A stretch of 64,000 bases of DNA from Pyrocephalus nanus (Eukaryota > Chordata > Aves > Passeriformes > Tyrannidae). The DNA is taken from assembly GCA_038380795.1 (NCBI GenBank), contig CM076279.1, positions 1,751,001-1,815,000 of the forward strand, given 5' to 3'. Both the position numbers and the translations under genes were made by a program. The notes beneath the pieces were generated by a model. It saw nothing but the letters and a program-made list of their open reading frames with translations, was not told where the DNA came from and made no database searches. This document shows positions 1 through 13,360 of the stretch, in pieces (positions within the stretch are counted from its first letter, which is position 1; each line of letters begins with the position of its first letter).

Positions 1-2150
1 ATGTCTATATGTATAATAGGCTCCTGACAAGGTTGTAATTCATTGAGAGGGGCCAGACCCACGGTTTGGGTTTGACATGTCACTCCAGCCTAAACCATGG
101 CTGGTTTTCCATGATCCCCTAAGAGGGTAGCATGTTGCAGCTGGCAAGAAAATAAACAAACCTGAGCTCTGTGCTAACAGATTTTTTTTTTTTTCCCCCT
201 TTCATGATTTATGCCACGAGCGAAGGAAAAACAGGGACACACTTGTGAGCAGTCGAGGTGCCATGGGGCCCCCGTGCCTGCAGTGTCCTGCCTGGGACAG
301 GGGACACTGAGAAGTACCTGGGGTGTATTTTTTTTTAGGGGGGAAGGAGGAATAGCCGCTCATATGCACGTGCAGGACTCTATTTTTTATTTGTTCCTTT
401 TGAATTCCCAGAGAAATCTGCGGTGCTTCTGCTGAGGAGAACCTTGTGATATCTGTGCAGCACTCAGGCAGAACTTTCTCATATCAGTTATTAAACTGGC
501 ATCAGTTGATATCAGTTATTGGTATCTTTACCTTTTTGTACTTTTATTGGTATTTTCACGGTTTTTTAGAGCATCTTTATATTTTTTGGTATCGGTTATT
601 AAAAGGTTTTATTTAGAAGCTCCTCCTTTGTTTTGAAGAGCCAGAAAACCAAAGTTATTCCTCTATAAAACATTTTTTTCTGCTCTTGGCTACTTGAGTG
701 GGTTTTTCAAAACACTGTGTTCAGAAACAAACTCATTTACATCTTCCCCCAACTTCCCTCCCCACTGCTGGGATGGATTCAGAGCACTGCTCCAGGTTAG
801 AGGGGAGTCCAGGGAGCCTGGAAACTGCAAAGGGAGCTCAAGTTAAAGTTTAAATACCTGCATTTCCCTGTCAGACTGTGCTGCTGAGACTGAACACACA
901 CAGGCAGCTCAGGAAAGGTGACAGGGAGAAGACACCAAACCAAGTCCCTTCTGCTCCCCTCTCCCACCCAGCCCAGTCCCAGCACTGGGGCTGTCCCTCT
1001 TCCAACTGGTGCCTGGGAAATCACTCCATCCCCCCCCAGCACAGCTCCAGGCACAGCTCTGTGGTTTCTCCCATTGTTTGCAGTTTGTTTTTCTTTCCAG
1101 CAGAAACATAAAGCTGCAGTGTTGGGTTTGCAAGTCCAGAGCATCAGGCCTGGCTTTTCACCTTGGCCATGGGAAGTGTTTTAGTTGGATGCCTAAGGAA
1201 ACAAGGCTTGTGTGCTAGTGCTGTAAGGATTTCTTTTCCCACTTCTTTCTATCCCAAAAGTTTTTAATTGCTGATAGTCTCAAGCAAACCTATCAAAGGA
1301 ATGAAGACCTTGAAGAAAAGTTCCTAACAGATTTCATGAAATAGGGAATTGGATAGGGAGGAGCTAAAAGGAGCCTCCCCAGCCCCTAAGGAGGAAGAAA
1401 AAAAGGGAGGAAAAGAGAGGAGAGATGTTGAAAAGCAGCTTTCACTAAACCCTCTGCTCACCAAACCACTTGTTTATTACTATGACAATTTTTACATCCC
1501 TCTCTCTGCTCCCAAGATCCAGGAGCTGAGTCCTGGAAACACAGAGGGATTTAGCTTTATATGCTCTGGGCCATAAAGTTAAACACACACCTCAAAGATG
1601 TGGGCCTGAAATGTGGGATCACTGGAACCTTTCAGAGCCAGAACCCAAAGAACACCTCAGCCCAGTTCAGTCTCCACGACGACACCCAAATACAAATATT
1701 CGTGGCACAGCAAAGGAGAAGTGTGTCAGTGTTACTGTTTTTGTGCTGGGAGATAGAAATTAGCCAATATCCTCCATTGCCCTGGAACAGGAGGATTTTC
1801 TTTTTACAGTTTTTTGTTGCCATACCAACCTGGTGCAACCCCTCCTCCTGTTTAACAACAGCAAATACAGGCACACACAGACAGGGAAACAAGAGTTTTG
1901 CAGCTCTTCTGTCCTCCCTGCAGACGTGAGCACAGAGCAGCAGGCTGGCTTCATGTGCCTGAGCTTTATATTCCATAGGTCTAATGTAACAGTGTGTCAA
2001 ATGTTTGCTTTGGCCATTCCTGATTCCTCAAATCCCCTTTTTCATACTAATATTTAAAGTGGGGAAAAGGCTTTAAAAGAATGGGCGCCAATTACCGGTT
2101 CAAAGGGTTTATTGGGCTCCCAGCTGAGCGTTGCTTATGCTAAGAATGGG
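1..2150. other. Unique non-coding stretch, no gene seen
   Basis: Frames here are short (122 codons at most) and their translations show no domain. A T-run lies at about 181-194, a degenerate direct repeat at 481-603 and a purine-rich patch at 1375-1425. No transposon signature was recognised. The absence of a gene is a judgement from reading, not from a homology search. Confidence 0.6.
481..603. repeat. Degenerate direct repeat, ATATCAGTTATT unit
   Basis: The unit 'atatcagttatt' occurs at 481-492 and 509-520. A variant, 'gtatcggttatt', lies at 589-600. Copies are separated by T-rich spacers that also repeat 'attggtat'. This looks like local slippage or duplication. It does not match a transposon that I know. 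Confidence 0.55.
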
Positions 2151-2156
2151 GATTTG

Positions 2157-2170
2157 AAAAAAAAAAAAAA
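2157..2170. repeat. Poly(A) tract, A14
   Basis: Fourteen consecutive A residues, followed by a CA/AC-rich segment. No coding or retroposon context is visible upstream. Confidence 0.9.
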
Positions 2171-2750
2171 CAACACAAAACCACTGTTTAGGAGGATTTA
2201 TTGGGGTTTATTTCCTCTGCTCCTGCAGTCCTGAAGGAGGGAGAGGAGCAGCAGGAGGAACAGGGGGCAGGGAATTATCTTTTTCTCCCGCAAATCTCAA
2301 TAACTGAGATTTTTTACAGATCATAAAGACTGACCCCTAAGCTCTCCCAATTATGAAAGTTTAGGAAACTTTAGCTCAGCAGGAATGAGATGGACTTCCC
2401 CTCAGTAACAGCCACGGCTACAAATATTCCTTCATTATTATTTTCATAAAAGATTTTGGAAATCCTGGCAAACATTTTGTTGAAAACTCTCAGTTTAGAA
2501 CATCTCCCCCCAGCTCCGTTGTTAAGCTCGGGGAGATGGGATAAGGTGTCAGTGCAGATGGATGGCTGGAGAGGCAGAATTAGCCTGTCTGGATTTGAAG
2601 GGCAGTTTATGGGGTTATTGTGACTATTTCCCTGATTTTACCTCCCTTGTCACTTCACAGGGTCTGTCAGCTCAGGTTTAACACTCCTGAGCTTCCTGGA
2701 GAATGAACCCTGAGGCCACTGGAGGTCACTGGGATGGCCAACGCAGCTCA

Positions 2751-2815
2751 TCCCATCCCATCCCATCCCATCCCATCCCATCCCATCCCATCCCATCCCA
2801 TCCCATCCCATCCCA
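2751..2815. repeat. (TCCCA)13 pentanucleotide microsatellite
   Basis: Thirteen exact tandem copies of TCCCA are seen directly. The reverse-complement unit, TGGGA, is the one found in the microsatellite at 60041-60080. Frames through it encode artificial periodic peptides on the minus strand (GWDGM repeats) and are not genes. The tract is likely to vary in length between individuals. Confidence 0.97.
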
Positions 2816-5800
2816 GCTGCTGGACCTTGGCAGGAGCTGTTTGGCCCTGAGCTGTTCCATGTGCTGATGAGTGCAAGTGTCAGACACTGGGGTGATGCTG
2901 TCAGGGATCCTGCACATGTATGTGCAGAAGAGCTACTGACTGGTGGGATGGGGAATAAAAAGCCCCATGACCTCCCCCAGCTCAGAGCTTTGCTGTGCTT
3001 TGAGCACAGGTACTGGTGAGTGTATCAGAAATCTTTCCATCTGTTCACTGAGTAAGGAATTGCCCTGCTGAAATCACCCATCCTTCCGTGCCAAGAAACT
3101 TTCACTGCCCAGCCCATGCCAAGGAAGCCCTCTTTGGTGGATAATAACAACCTGGAGACCAGGGGCTTGAAAGCTTTCTCTTGGAAAGTGAGTGAGTGAA
3201 GAGTTAACAGAGCCATGTTTCACTGCAGGATTACAGTGTCAAACCACAGGAAGTGTCTCTGGTGGTTTGCTGATCTCTGTGGTCTGACTGGGCTGGAATT
3301 ATTCACAACACTAACTCCATTGCTGGCAGGATTATCACGTGTCTTTCTCCTCACCTGCAGCCTCAAGGACTTGTCTTAGGACCTGATCCTGCAGTGTGTG
3401 AACCAGCTCTGACCTTGCTACCTGTGAAGTCGACAGTGACATTTCCATTTGCTCAGCAGTGGAGGACCAGGGCTCCACACCAGGGATTAACATCACTGGG
3501 GACCTGCAGCAAAGACAGAAATAACTTAGGATTTCAGGTTTCAGAAACCCAGAATCTACCAGACTGCTCAGATATTAAAAACCAGACTTCACTCATAATC
3601 CCTTGCCTTCCAATGGCACCTTTGGATGCTGATTCACTGTACTTTACAGGGAGTTCATTTCCATTAATCCCTTTTGCAGATAGTAAAGCCAAGCCACATG
3701 AAAGAGGTACAAAGATCAGAGTCAGCAGAGACAGGGCACCCTGAGATACACTCTGAAGGGAGAAGCCAACTTGAAGAGTAAATTATACATGTTTTAAAAC
3801 ACAACCAGCAGTTTTCAATTGTTTAAGGCACTGTTTTCTTAACAAGGATTAGAAATGATATTTCAAAACCATCACTTCTAGCACGATGACACCTTTTCAA
3901 ATGAAGGGTTTCTGTTGCTGCTCCTGTTATCCTGCCTGTATTAAAAGATGACTTTCAAGTATTTTGTCTATCAGTTTTAAAGAGAAAAAAAAAAAACACA
4001 CCACAAGCCTGAAAGAACAAAGACGCCACTTCAAAGCCTTCAGCAGAGAAGGAAGTGCTTTCTAGCAAAAATCATCCCCTTGTGTCAAAGAAACCTTTGT
4101 CAGACAGTTCCTCTCCTGCCTTGGCTGCTGTTCGGTTCAAGACAGAAAAGCAAATGAGGAGAAAGAGGATCCCTGGGAGAATGACACGAATCATGTCCCA
4201 GCAGAGCCCTCCCTCTGCCCTGGTGTTCTCCTGACAGTCCCTGAGAGCTGAGGGAGCTTGTGCAGTTGTCTTGTACCCCTTGCTCTACAACAAGAGTGTT
4301 CACAGCTCCTTTTAGAGCCCTTTCTCAGCCCCCCTCAAGTGACACACGAAGAGCTACCCAATAACTCCTGTTGGCAGTGGTCCCTCTCTCCTGGAGCATT
4401 GCAGCAACGTGTTATTTAACAACAGGGCTTTACCAGGAGTTCCTCTGATAGCTATTACCCCTAACAAGTTTCCCCCTCAGTAACAACTTGCTTTTGACCT
4501 CAGCACACCTGGAGACTTCACCCTTCCATTCCACCTCTGACCTATCCCCACATAATTGACACGTTGCAATTATCAGCAATTTGTAAGCTTTGTTTTCCTT
4601 AGCACCCAATTATGCAAATAACAGACCTGCAATGGAACTGCTCCTATCGGGCTGCAAATCCATGGCCAAGTGTTTCATGCCTGACTGGCTGTGGGAGCCC
4701 AGGCCCAATATGCAGGAGCAGGAAATGAGAATTCAGGGAATACTTATCCCAGGCAATCTCTGTCGGGGTGGCAGAAGGATATTTAATACCTTTTTTTTAT
4801 TAACTCTTATGAGCACCTACAGCCTGGATCCAGGCTGCTTCCATCAGCTCAGACTTCTGAAGGTTTAACTTTCCTTTAGCCATTTTTCCTACCTTGGCTG
4901 TACTTCCAGCATTTCTCCAGGAACGAGGCAGGGCCTAAAGAGGATAAATCTTTAAATCTGGTGTCATGTGAGAAGATGGACACAGGCACAGGAATGAGTT
5001 GTACAACCTCCTCTAATCGCTGCTCCTCATCCAGTGATTTTGGTACCCTGTCATTCCCTCCCTCCTCTCCAGGAACTCAGCAAGGACTTGAATTTTCATC
5101 AGGTTCCATCTGAGAACTCCTCAGGCAAGGAGGGGGAAGAAGATAATCAAAACAAAGCAAAACCCCCCCAAATCCCAGAATACCAAACTAACACAATAAA
5201 GACATCCCCCTTTATCCCCCTACAGAACAGAGCACCAGAATATTCAACCACCAAGGCAGAAAAGCCAATTGAAGGCAGCCCCTCCCAGGATCACCCCTGA
5301 GGATCTGCCCACTTTGCCAAGTTTGCTTCCAGCCCTGCCTGGCACCTTTCCACCCAGGAATCTGCACATTTGACTCCGTAATGGTTATTGCATGTCAGGC
5401 TCTTGGGCATTTGGCCCGTGGAACACTCTGTTTCCCAATCTATAAGCACATGAAATATAAGACCAAGCAAAATCTGAGACATTGTGGAAACCGAGGAGGG
5501 CTTGAAGGAGCTCCTGGAATAAAACTCGAGCCCCTCCCCACCCAGAGCAGTATTTTTAGGAAGCCGATTGAGAAATGTTTTCCCTGCTCCATTTCCATGT
5601 TTACTGGGATACAACATTGTTACACTGGATTGCATCAGAAAACATGGAAACAGCTCCTCAAATTGATCCGACCACAAGTTCTCTGAGGAATTTGCTCCTT
5701 GTCTCCAAGGAGTTTACTCAGCATAAACAATGGCAAAGAAATACAAGGCAGCCCTGAGAGAGTCTTTCTCCAATAAACTTCAGGAATATCAGAATATAGA

Positions 5801-6470
5801 TATTTCAGATGGGTTTTATGGTGGCATAATTCTCATAAGACACTGGATGTGGCCAGTCAGAAAATTACAGGATATATTGGGTATCAAAGTGAAATTTGCT
5901 GCATTTTAGGAAAAGATCATCTAAGTGAAATAATGACAGGACCAAAAGAAGGACAAAATGCACCATCCCCTCCCTGGGCTTTGAGGGTCTCAGCCACTGC
6001 AGGAGATGGAACTGGACCCTACTTTAGTATTTCCTAATGGTTACTAAGCACATAAATCCTTCAGTGATCTGAACTCAGATCTCCAGGTCAGGCAGAACTC
6101 AGGGTGATTACCACGATGGGAACCACGGCAGCTTAAAGCTGGTGAGTTTGAACTGGGGATCTCTTCAATAACAGAGAGTATAAAAACATACCAGCGTTGC
6201 CTTTCAGCCATCTGAGTCACCCTGGCATGTAATCAATTAGAAACCAACTCAATTCACAGGAAAAGGGTTCTGGCTCAGTCAAAAGATAATTTGGGTCATA
6301 CAGGTGAACTAATCTTTCCCAGGCCAAGCATATCCTCTCACTCCTACCCTGCTCTCTCTGCTTATCTTGTCTTCCCGGTTCGTTTCAACTGATTAGCACA
6401 AAACCTGTCTGAAAATGGAATTTCCTTTCCAGAAAAAAATCATTATAAAATAGTGATGGAAATCATTCTG
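2816..6470. other. Unique non-coding stretch, no gene seen
   Basis: The sequence is of mixed composition with no recognisable repeat. The longest frames (128 codons on the minus strand near 5291-5677, 116 on the plus strand near 3394-3744) have unremarkable translations without domains. An A12 run occurs near 3988. I see nothing I can name. Confidence 0.55.
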
Positions 6471-6473
6471 ACA

Positions 6474-6556
6474 GGGTTTGTTTGCTGGACTTTTGTTTGT
6501 TTAGGGTTTTTTGTTTGGTTGTTTTTTGTTTGGGTTTTTGTTGTTGTTGTTTGAAA
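6474..6556. repeat. T/G-rich low-complexity tract (TTTG/TTG repeats)
   Basis: The stretch is built almost wholly of T and G, with TTTG, TTGTT and GTTTTT words, ending in a short TTG run at about 6538-6552. Lysine/threonine/glutamine-rich translations of the minus strand here are low-complexity artefacts. Confidence 0.85.
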
Positions 6557-6737
6557 ATGTAAAGAAATACTCAGTTTCAGGGTTTTGTCTTGAATAGAGA
6601 GCAGAACAACATCTTTTGCCATTACAGTGATCAAATATCTTTATCACTGTGTCCAGGGTAACCTGAGAATTAAGGGGCTTAATAAGAGAAATTATTCCCT
6701 AATATAAAAGGAAATTTGGATGTATAAGAATATAAAA

Positions 6738-6890
6738 GGTGGTGGCTCCTCCATCCCTGCAAGTGTCCACGGCCAGGTTGGATGGGGGTTGGAGCATCTA
6801 GGGATAGTGGAAGGTGTCCCTGCCCATGGCATGATAATGAGCTTTAGGTCCCTCCTAGCCCAAATAATTCCATATTCCAGGATTCTGTGA
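6738..6890 (+). mobile_element. CR1 LINE 3' fragment
   Basis: The sequence follows the avian CR1 3' end: 'ggtggctcctccatccctgc', 'aagtgtccacggccaggttg', 'gtggaaggtgtccctgccca', then a degenerate 'aattccatattccaggattc' tail ending in TGTGA. It is 5'-truncated, as is usual for target-primed reverse transcription. Divergence is moderate, with a gap in the 'gggcttggagcaacc' segment. It has no coding capacity. Confidence 0.9.
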
Positions 6891-9800
6891 AATTTGGCCC
6901 TCACTGTGAAGTCCACTAGACTTAAAACTCCACCAAAAGAAGTGGTTCATTCAAAACTAGGATGGACCAGACAGTAAAATGAGGGGTTTGTTACAGCTTT
7001 GTAACCAGACCCCGAAATCCCTCCGTTCCCAAGCTCCCTCCATACACTCTTATCAGGATCCTCCCTGGTTTAAGGCAGAGGAAACGGAGCCAGAGACCAA
7101 GTGTTGGGGCTGAAGCTGCAGCAGTTCAGTCACAACACCACAAACAGAACCCAAAAATCCTGTCCCCACCCTCCCCTGTAAGCACCAGCCCACACTCCCT
7201 GAGGACAGAGCTGCTCCCGGGCTGGAAGCACTGCCTGATCCCAGGGCAGCCAAGCCATTCCCTGAGCTTCCCCACGGGAATGATGTCTGAGCAGGCACAG
7301 GCTTTGGCAGCAGCCTGCAATTGTTCCTGGAGGCTGGCACGGGGATAATTAGGGAATGTAACACGTGGGTAAAAGGAGTTTGTTCCTCCTCCGCCCTGTA
7401 CGTGGCAGACGGGCTGTCAGGACACCCAGATTAACTTCGGCACCTGAATGAGAACAAAGTGTTTTGCTATTCCCTTTCCCTCTCCCTGTCCCTCTCCACC
7501 CCTTTCCCTGTCCTTATTTTAATCTACAAACCAGTAATGGGTCTGCAGGCCTCGTGCCAGGGTACAGCTCTCATTCACCTGGCAAATGCTGGGATCCTTT
7601 TCCTGGCTCCAATTAAAAACCAAGACTAAAAGGAGGAGCCTGGAGGTCATTTTTGAGCCAAGGCATCCACCCAGGGTGTCCAGACTTTATAGGAATTAAA
7701 TTTATGGGAACTAAAAACTTCCATCACTCTCTTGCTCTTTCTCTTGCTCCGGAAGATGTTTTTATCACCCTTGATATCACAGTAAAAATGTTTTCAAAGG
7801 CTGAAATTATGATTATTGACAGTATTAATTTCTTTTAGCTTAACAAATAAAATGGAAATGACTTGGAAAATACACTGAGGCCAAGTACATTTTAATGCAT
7901 TAACAATTTTTACTTCTGATTTAACAACTAAGTGGGAAGTGTTAAGAGGCACTTCAGAACACAGTCCCTCAGGCTCCCAAATACAGCATCAATTAATTCC
8001 TAATTGTCCTTCCCATAATAAACAAATCATATTTTAATTGTTCACTCTGCAAGATTCATTGAGGAACCTGGGAGTTGTTACTCCCATACCAAGTGCTTCT
8101 TCAAATATAACATAAATCCACCAGCAAGGACTCACAGCAGCTGTTTGTGCCTGATGATTTTAGTGCTGCCCTTTGCCAGCCTCCCTCAAACTCCTCTTTT
8201 CTCCCCAAACTATCCATGCAGGACATTTCAAGGGTGAAAGGTGGGAGAACAGAGCCCTGAGCACATCCCCATCCCTGTGACCTGGCAGGCTCCATGCAGG
8301 TTGGGCAAAGTCCTGACAAACTTCATTGACATGTCAACAAAAGGAAGATGGGAATTCATCCCACTGACTGACATGGGAACAGCTCTAAGAGCAGGGTGAA
8401 GAAAGCAGCACTTCTTCAAATTGCAAACTCCTTGGGGCAGGGAAACCTGCCAAATTCTGGCACTGCTGAGCGACTTGGATCACTTGGAAGGGATGGGATG
8501 GGGGCAACCACAGGCCATTCCAGTCCAGTCCGAGGCACCTGCCTCATTCCCACTGCAATTCCAACCATGGGCAATCATATCTCACACTGAACACCATGCA
8601 TTAATTAAAGATTAATGATGATGGGGTTCTTGGAAGCAATTTTATTTAGCCAAGCATCACACTTGTGAATGAGTCAGTGGCGTCGGTAAACGCGGGTCAT
8701 CAGCCAGCAGGCACAATGCAAAGGGAGCAGGCTGACTTCCCAGGATTGTTCTCTGCACTCGGGGGGAATTAGGGATGCCCACTGGAATGCAGTCACAAGC
8801 TGGATGGGACCAGCTCTCGGTGTATCAAAGCTACTGTTGAGCAATCCAAGGCTTTAATCCTGGCCTTTAATCCGGCACCTCCACCCAAGGAGTGGCTCAG
8901 TGCACATCTCTTGGCTTTCCTGAGATGCTGGAGACCAGAAAGTGAGGAGGAAGTTGAGTGTCCAGGGCCTCAGGGCTGAGAATAAAATCATCAGGAATCT
9001 TATCAGAGCAGATAAATATGGATGAAATCACGGCATTGCTGTCCTCCCTCCTGTCACAGAGCCTTGCTCGACATTTGGAGTTATTCCCTTGTTCTGGAGG
9101 CAGTGACTTGCATTCTAGAGCACATTTTTGCTGCAGATCCACTCTTCCAGAAAACTGAAAGCATCTCTTGCCCATTCCCCTTGTCCAAAGCTCCATCCTC
9201 AGGCTTCATTCCCTCCAGAAGAATTAACAGAACACCTTTCAGCAGCGAGATTTTCATCTGAACCACTCGTATACGTGGTGTACCCTTCATTCCAATGGAC
9301 TGGGATAACCTGAGGAAAACAGTCCCCCCCTCCATGTGGGGGTGAGGGGAGGTGGGAAGATGTGGGGGGAGAGTGAGTGACTCACTGTGTGTCCAGACAG
9401 CCAGATCTGAGCAAAGAAGGTGTCAGACATCACCTAATAGTGGAAATTAGGAAACCCAGATAAGATAAGTGCAAAGGGACTTGGGAACTTGGGGAAGTTG
9501 CAACAGTCTCGAAGTCAAAAAATAAGATGAAATAAGGACCCAAAATTAAACAAAACAAAACATGGCAATGTTAAGCAAACCAGCAAAACAAGGCAGAGCT
9601 ACCAGATGATGCCCTGGAAATTCTGCCTTGCTCACTTCATGCTGCTCATGGAGTCTTTCCCAGTTCCTTTCCATCCTGGCTCGGAGCAGCAGTTCCTTAT
9701 CTGCTCAACAGTTTATTTTACCCATTTTGTAAAGGAATTACAGAACAGGGGAAAAAAATATTGGCTATTCTGAGCGTCCCCACGACACAGCTGCGAGTGT

Positions 9801-12800
9801 GGGAAGGTGGGACCGCAGGGCAGGGGAGTGTTGAGGTCCTGAAGAAGATCTGTCCCTGCAGGAGGTCACACCCCAGCTCCTGAGCACCTGAGGCCATTGG
9901 AGACCCCAGGGCACGGTTTGGAAGAGTTGTGGGTGTTAGCCCTGGTACTCTGTCCAAACTGGGGCTAGTTACAGTCACCCTCCCTAAAATCCTGCTTGGC
10001 ATCCCAGCTGGAAAAGTTCATTTTGCTGTTCTGTCTGGAACAGCAGCATCTGGAATGCCATCAGAACAGTGTCCCCAGGGCGGGGAGGCCTGGGAAGACA
10101 GTTCCCTTTATCATCTTGCATCAGCACTTTAACACCCACAGGATGAAACAGAGACTCGAAAAAGAATGAATTGAAAAGTGACTGGTTTCAATTCCAGACT
10201 CCTCAAGAAGCCCAAATGCATTATCCATGTTTAACAGCCATGGCTCACCAAATTCACTCCTGTTATTTTCCCCCCTCGTGCTCAAAATTGGGGATCTCCC
10301 ACGGGCTTCTGGATTCCAGCTCTGCATTCCTGTTTTCCTCCATTGCATGTTGACCCCCTGGTTTGTATGATGAGAAGGGAAGCACAAGCAATACATAGAC
10401 ATCTTAATCAATTTAATTCGATTAATTTAATTAAATTCCTCTCTCCTCATCACCTGTGACAATTCTGAGTAGAAACAACAATCTGGTTGGTGGGAGCAAC
10501 CTTGAAGAGTGGTTTGACAGAGAATATGAACATTTTTTCAAAATTAAAAGTTAACTCCAGTGTCCACCAATGTTTCTCCTTCCAAGGAGTCCTACTGACA
10601 AAATAAACCAGTGAGAGTGTGGGAGATAAAAGTGCAGGTAGATCCTGGGAAGTTGGAATTGCCATCCGAGGGTTTTCCACCAGTTTTAGCAAAGAAAACT
10701 AAATCCTCAGCATTTTTGTGCTTTTTGCCATCATTAAATCTTGGTTTTCCACTGGTGCAGAATTTAATACAGCATCCCCAGAAGCGGAGTCATGGGGAAA
10801 ATTGCATTTTCTTTACCTTTCAGATACAGTAAATAGATAAAACTGTTAAAAATGCAAGTTATTCAAGTAACCAAAGGCTACAGTTCAATATAGCCAAGAC
10901 AATGTACTCTGAGATTCAGATCTGGAAAAGAGATATCAGGAGAAATGTGTATCAGCCAAAGTTAATATTTGCACAAAAATGGTGAGTCAGATAAACTGGG
11001 ATTTCCTCTCCCAGCCACTCATGGCTTATCCATGGCATCTCAACTCAATTTGATACAATAACTTTCATCTGAGAGTGAAAAACATTCAGTTCAGGTAAGG
11101 AAGACTTTATTTTGGGCCTGAATTCTCCCTCTGTATCCCCCTCTGAAATGTGTAAGGAATGATGTTGTCACCCAGGATTCCATCACGTGCTCTTGCCTGG
11201 CTGTTTTCACGAGGCACCCGATTCCTGATCCTCAGTTATCCTCCAGGAATGTACTGTAAAACCAATTTTTTGTCTCCACCATTAAAGTCCTCTATTTAAA
11301 GTTCCCAAATTAAACCAGAAAACATCTCAGAAAAAAACCCCAACTCACTCGAAATTCCAAATACCTTCCTGTCCTAACAACACATGTTTAGTTCTAACCT
11401 ATTTCAGTTAGAGGAAGGCACTTCAGAGCAATTTAAATTTCTTCCATGCTCGGTTTTGCCAAGTTAGGCAAGAGCTTCTCACTGTCACAGAGGTGGAACA
11501 TTAGGAAGGTCCATCTCACAATGTTATGGAAGCTCCCTGGAGGTGTTAAAAACGTTTAAGAACATGCCAGCAAACATCCACGTCCAGGTTTAGTGTGGGA
11601 AGTCCAACTACACCATTTACTTAGTCTCCTTCTGGCTCCAACCTTCTATAATTTTATTATCATTGTTTTATTTGGTCCACCAGGAGTTCCTGAGCTTCCC
11701 CTGTCCCTCCTGCAGTTCTCAGGACGCTTCAAAACAAAAGGGCTTTTTATCCAGCCACACACATACAAGAGAATGATAAATAAACAATCAACATTCAAAT
11801 AAAATCACTGCTGTAAGCAAGGAACGTGTTTCGAATCAAACCACGTTGGTGCCGAGACATAAATAAGCTGAATCACTTTTTATTTTCTCCCCGAGGGACT
11901 GGCAGCCACGCTCCAGGGGCTGAGCTGGTTTTCCTCTGAGAGGAAGCCAGGCCTTCCTGGGAAAAGTGCTGGGCAGGGCTCAGCCCTGCCTGCCACCAGC
12001 TCGGAGTGCCGGGGGGAGCTGTGCCAAGCAGTAGTACGGGCAGCTCCAGAAACAACAGCCGGGAGCAAGACGGGAGGAAGGACCACGCGACAACACCCTC
12101 CACGGGCTGGAAAAACTGATGGGACACGGGGGAATGATGAGCAACCAGCAGGGAAAGGTACAGGCAGAGGCACCAGGGATGATTATTCCCTGTATCTCCC
12201 TGCTGTGAGAAAGGGCAGTGTGATAACTGGGTTTTCCAGAGGATTCACCCGTTGCTTTTTCATGCCTTGTGTGGAGGGTGACAGGAATCCAGCAATGCCT
12301 GATTGCTGTGGCCAGGATGCTCCACAGGGAATTACCAACAGTGAGCAGAGGGAATGAAAATCTGGGCTTGAGAGTTCAGAGGCAACTTCTGAAATTCAAA
12401 GTCTAAACAAAAGCACCCTTAAAAATTAAAAGACTAAAGCTCTGCTGTGAGGTTTTTTTAGAGGGAGAAGCTTCGATTCCTTGTCTCAGTCTGACTGCAC
12501 GCTACCTGCTCGTTAATATTTCGGATTCTCCAGAGCAGGCACTATTTTCCAGAAGTACGGAGCATTTTAGTGCTCAGCTTGCTGCTCTTGGCACTGCATA
12601 AACACTGGGTCACATTTTAAAAAAAGCATATTATGCATTTAATCATGTCGATATGGAAAGAGTAGGATTTATTAAAAGCACCTAGATAAGTTCCAGGCCT
12701 TACTCCCATTAGCTTCCAGGGGTGACTCACAACCTGGTTTTATGAACTGCCTGGAAAAATCCCTTTGGGATTCAACTACATCTTTAAGCACATTTTATAA

Positions 12801-13150
12801 ATGTGACCTGCTGTTCCTACGGGGTCTTTAGAACAACGGGGTGATTCCTTTGGGGATTTTAGGAATGGCAGTAAGGCACCTCATAATCCCGGGACACTCT
12901 CGCCTGTGGCACACTCAGTACCCAGCCACTGACCTTCCAGTTCTTACTCATAGATTTATTTCTTATCCTCTTTTTTGTCCAAGTTCTTGCAAAAACCCGC
13001 TGGGCTCTTATTATTTCATTAGCTGTCTAGACTGTGATGCAGGTAAATAGGGGGAACCTTAAAATGGGAACGAGCACATAGGGAAAAAAAATAAACAGAG
13101 GAAAATCAGAAGGTGCTGTTTCTGATCTGAGCCTTCATGTAACAGTGTAG
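6891..13150. other. Unique non-coding stretch, no gene seen
   Basis: A 6-kb run without a recognisable gene or transposon. Local features are a C/T-rich tract at 7463-7520, an AT-rich palindromic patch at 10405-10440 and a GC-rich patch at 11890-12130. In that patch, two overlapping minus-strand frames (84 and 97 codons) are rich in Pro/Ser/Arg and show no domain. Confidence 0.55.
10424..10437. repeat. AT palindrome within an ATTAAT-rich patch
   Basis: AATTTAATTAAATT is a perfect 14-bp palindrome, preceded by 'taatcaatttaattcgatta'. The patch contains overlapping homeodomain-type cores (TAAT/ATTA). It could be a binding-site cluster or simply AT-rich sequence. Confidence 0.6.
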
Positions 13151-13180
13151 TGATGCAAATGTAAATGCAGTAATTTATGA

Positions 13181-13195
13181 CTGCGTTTCTACACA
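13181..13195 (+). repeat. Left arm of 15-bp inverted repeat around CpG island
   Basis: CTGCGTTTCTACACA is the exact reverse complement of 13689-13703. The match continues imperfectly outward (ttatga versus ttcatcg in the complementary direction). The two arms enclose the CpG-island promoter. Confidence 0.85.
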
Positions 13196-13360
13196 ACGCT
13201 CAGCCAGAAAGTCCCTGGAGATTTTTTTGGTGTGTGAACTCCAATAGCACAGGATCACAGAATCCCCAAACTGACAGGGCTCTGTTCCCTGTGAGAAGGT
13301 GCTCCGAAGAGCCAGATAAGGACGGAGTTACCCAAATAAGTCCATTAGGCAATCCCTGAC

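Noticed and set aside
11015..11094. Exon-like segment between CTCTCCCAG and TTCAG|GTAAGG
   Set aside because: The splice-like sites are good, but all three frames contain stops and there is no independent support for a non-coding transcript.
11440..11600. Possible CR1 or LTR remnant ('aacattaggaaggtccatct')
   Set aside because: The similarity is too patchy to align by eye and no terminal tail or long-terminal-repeat ends are seen.
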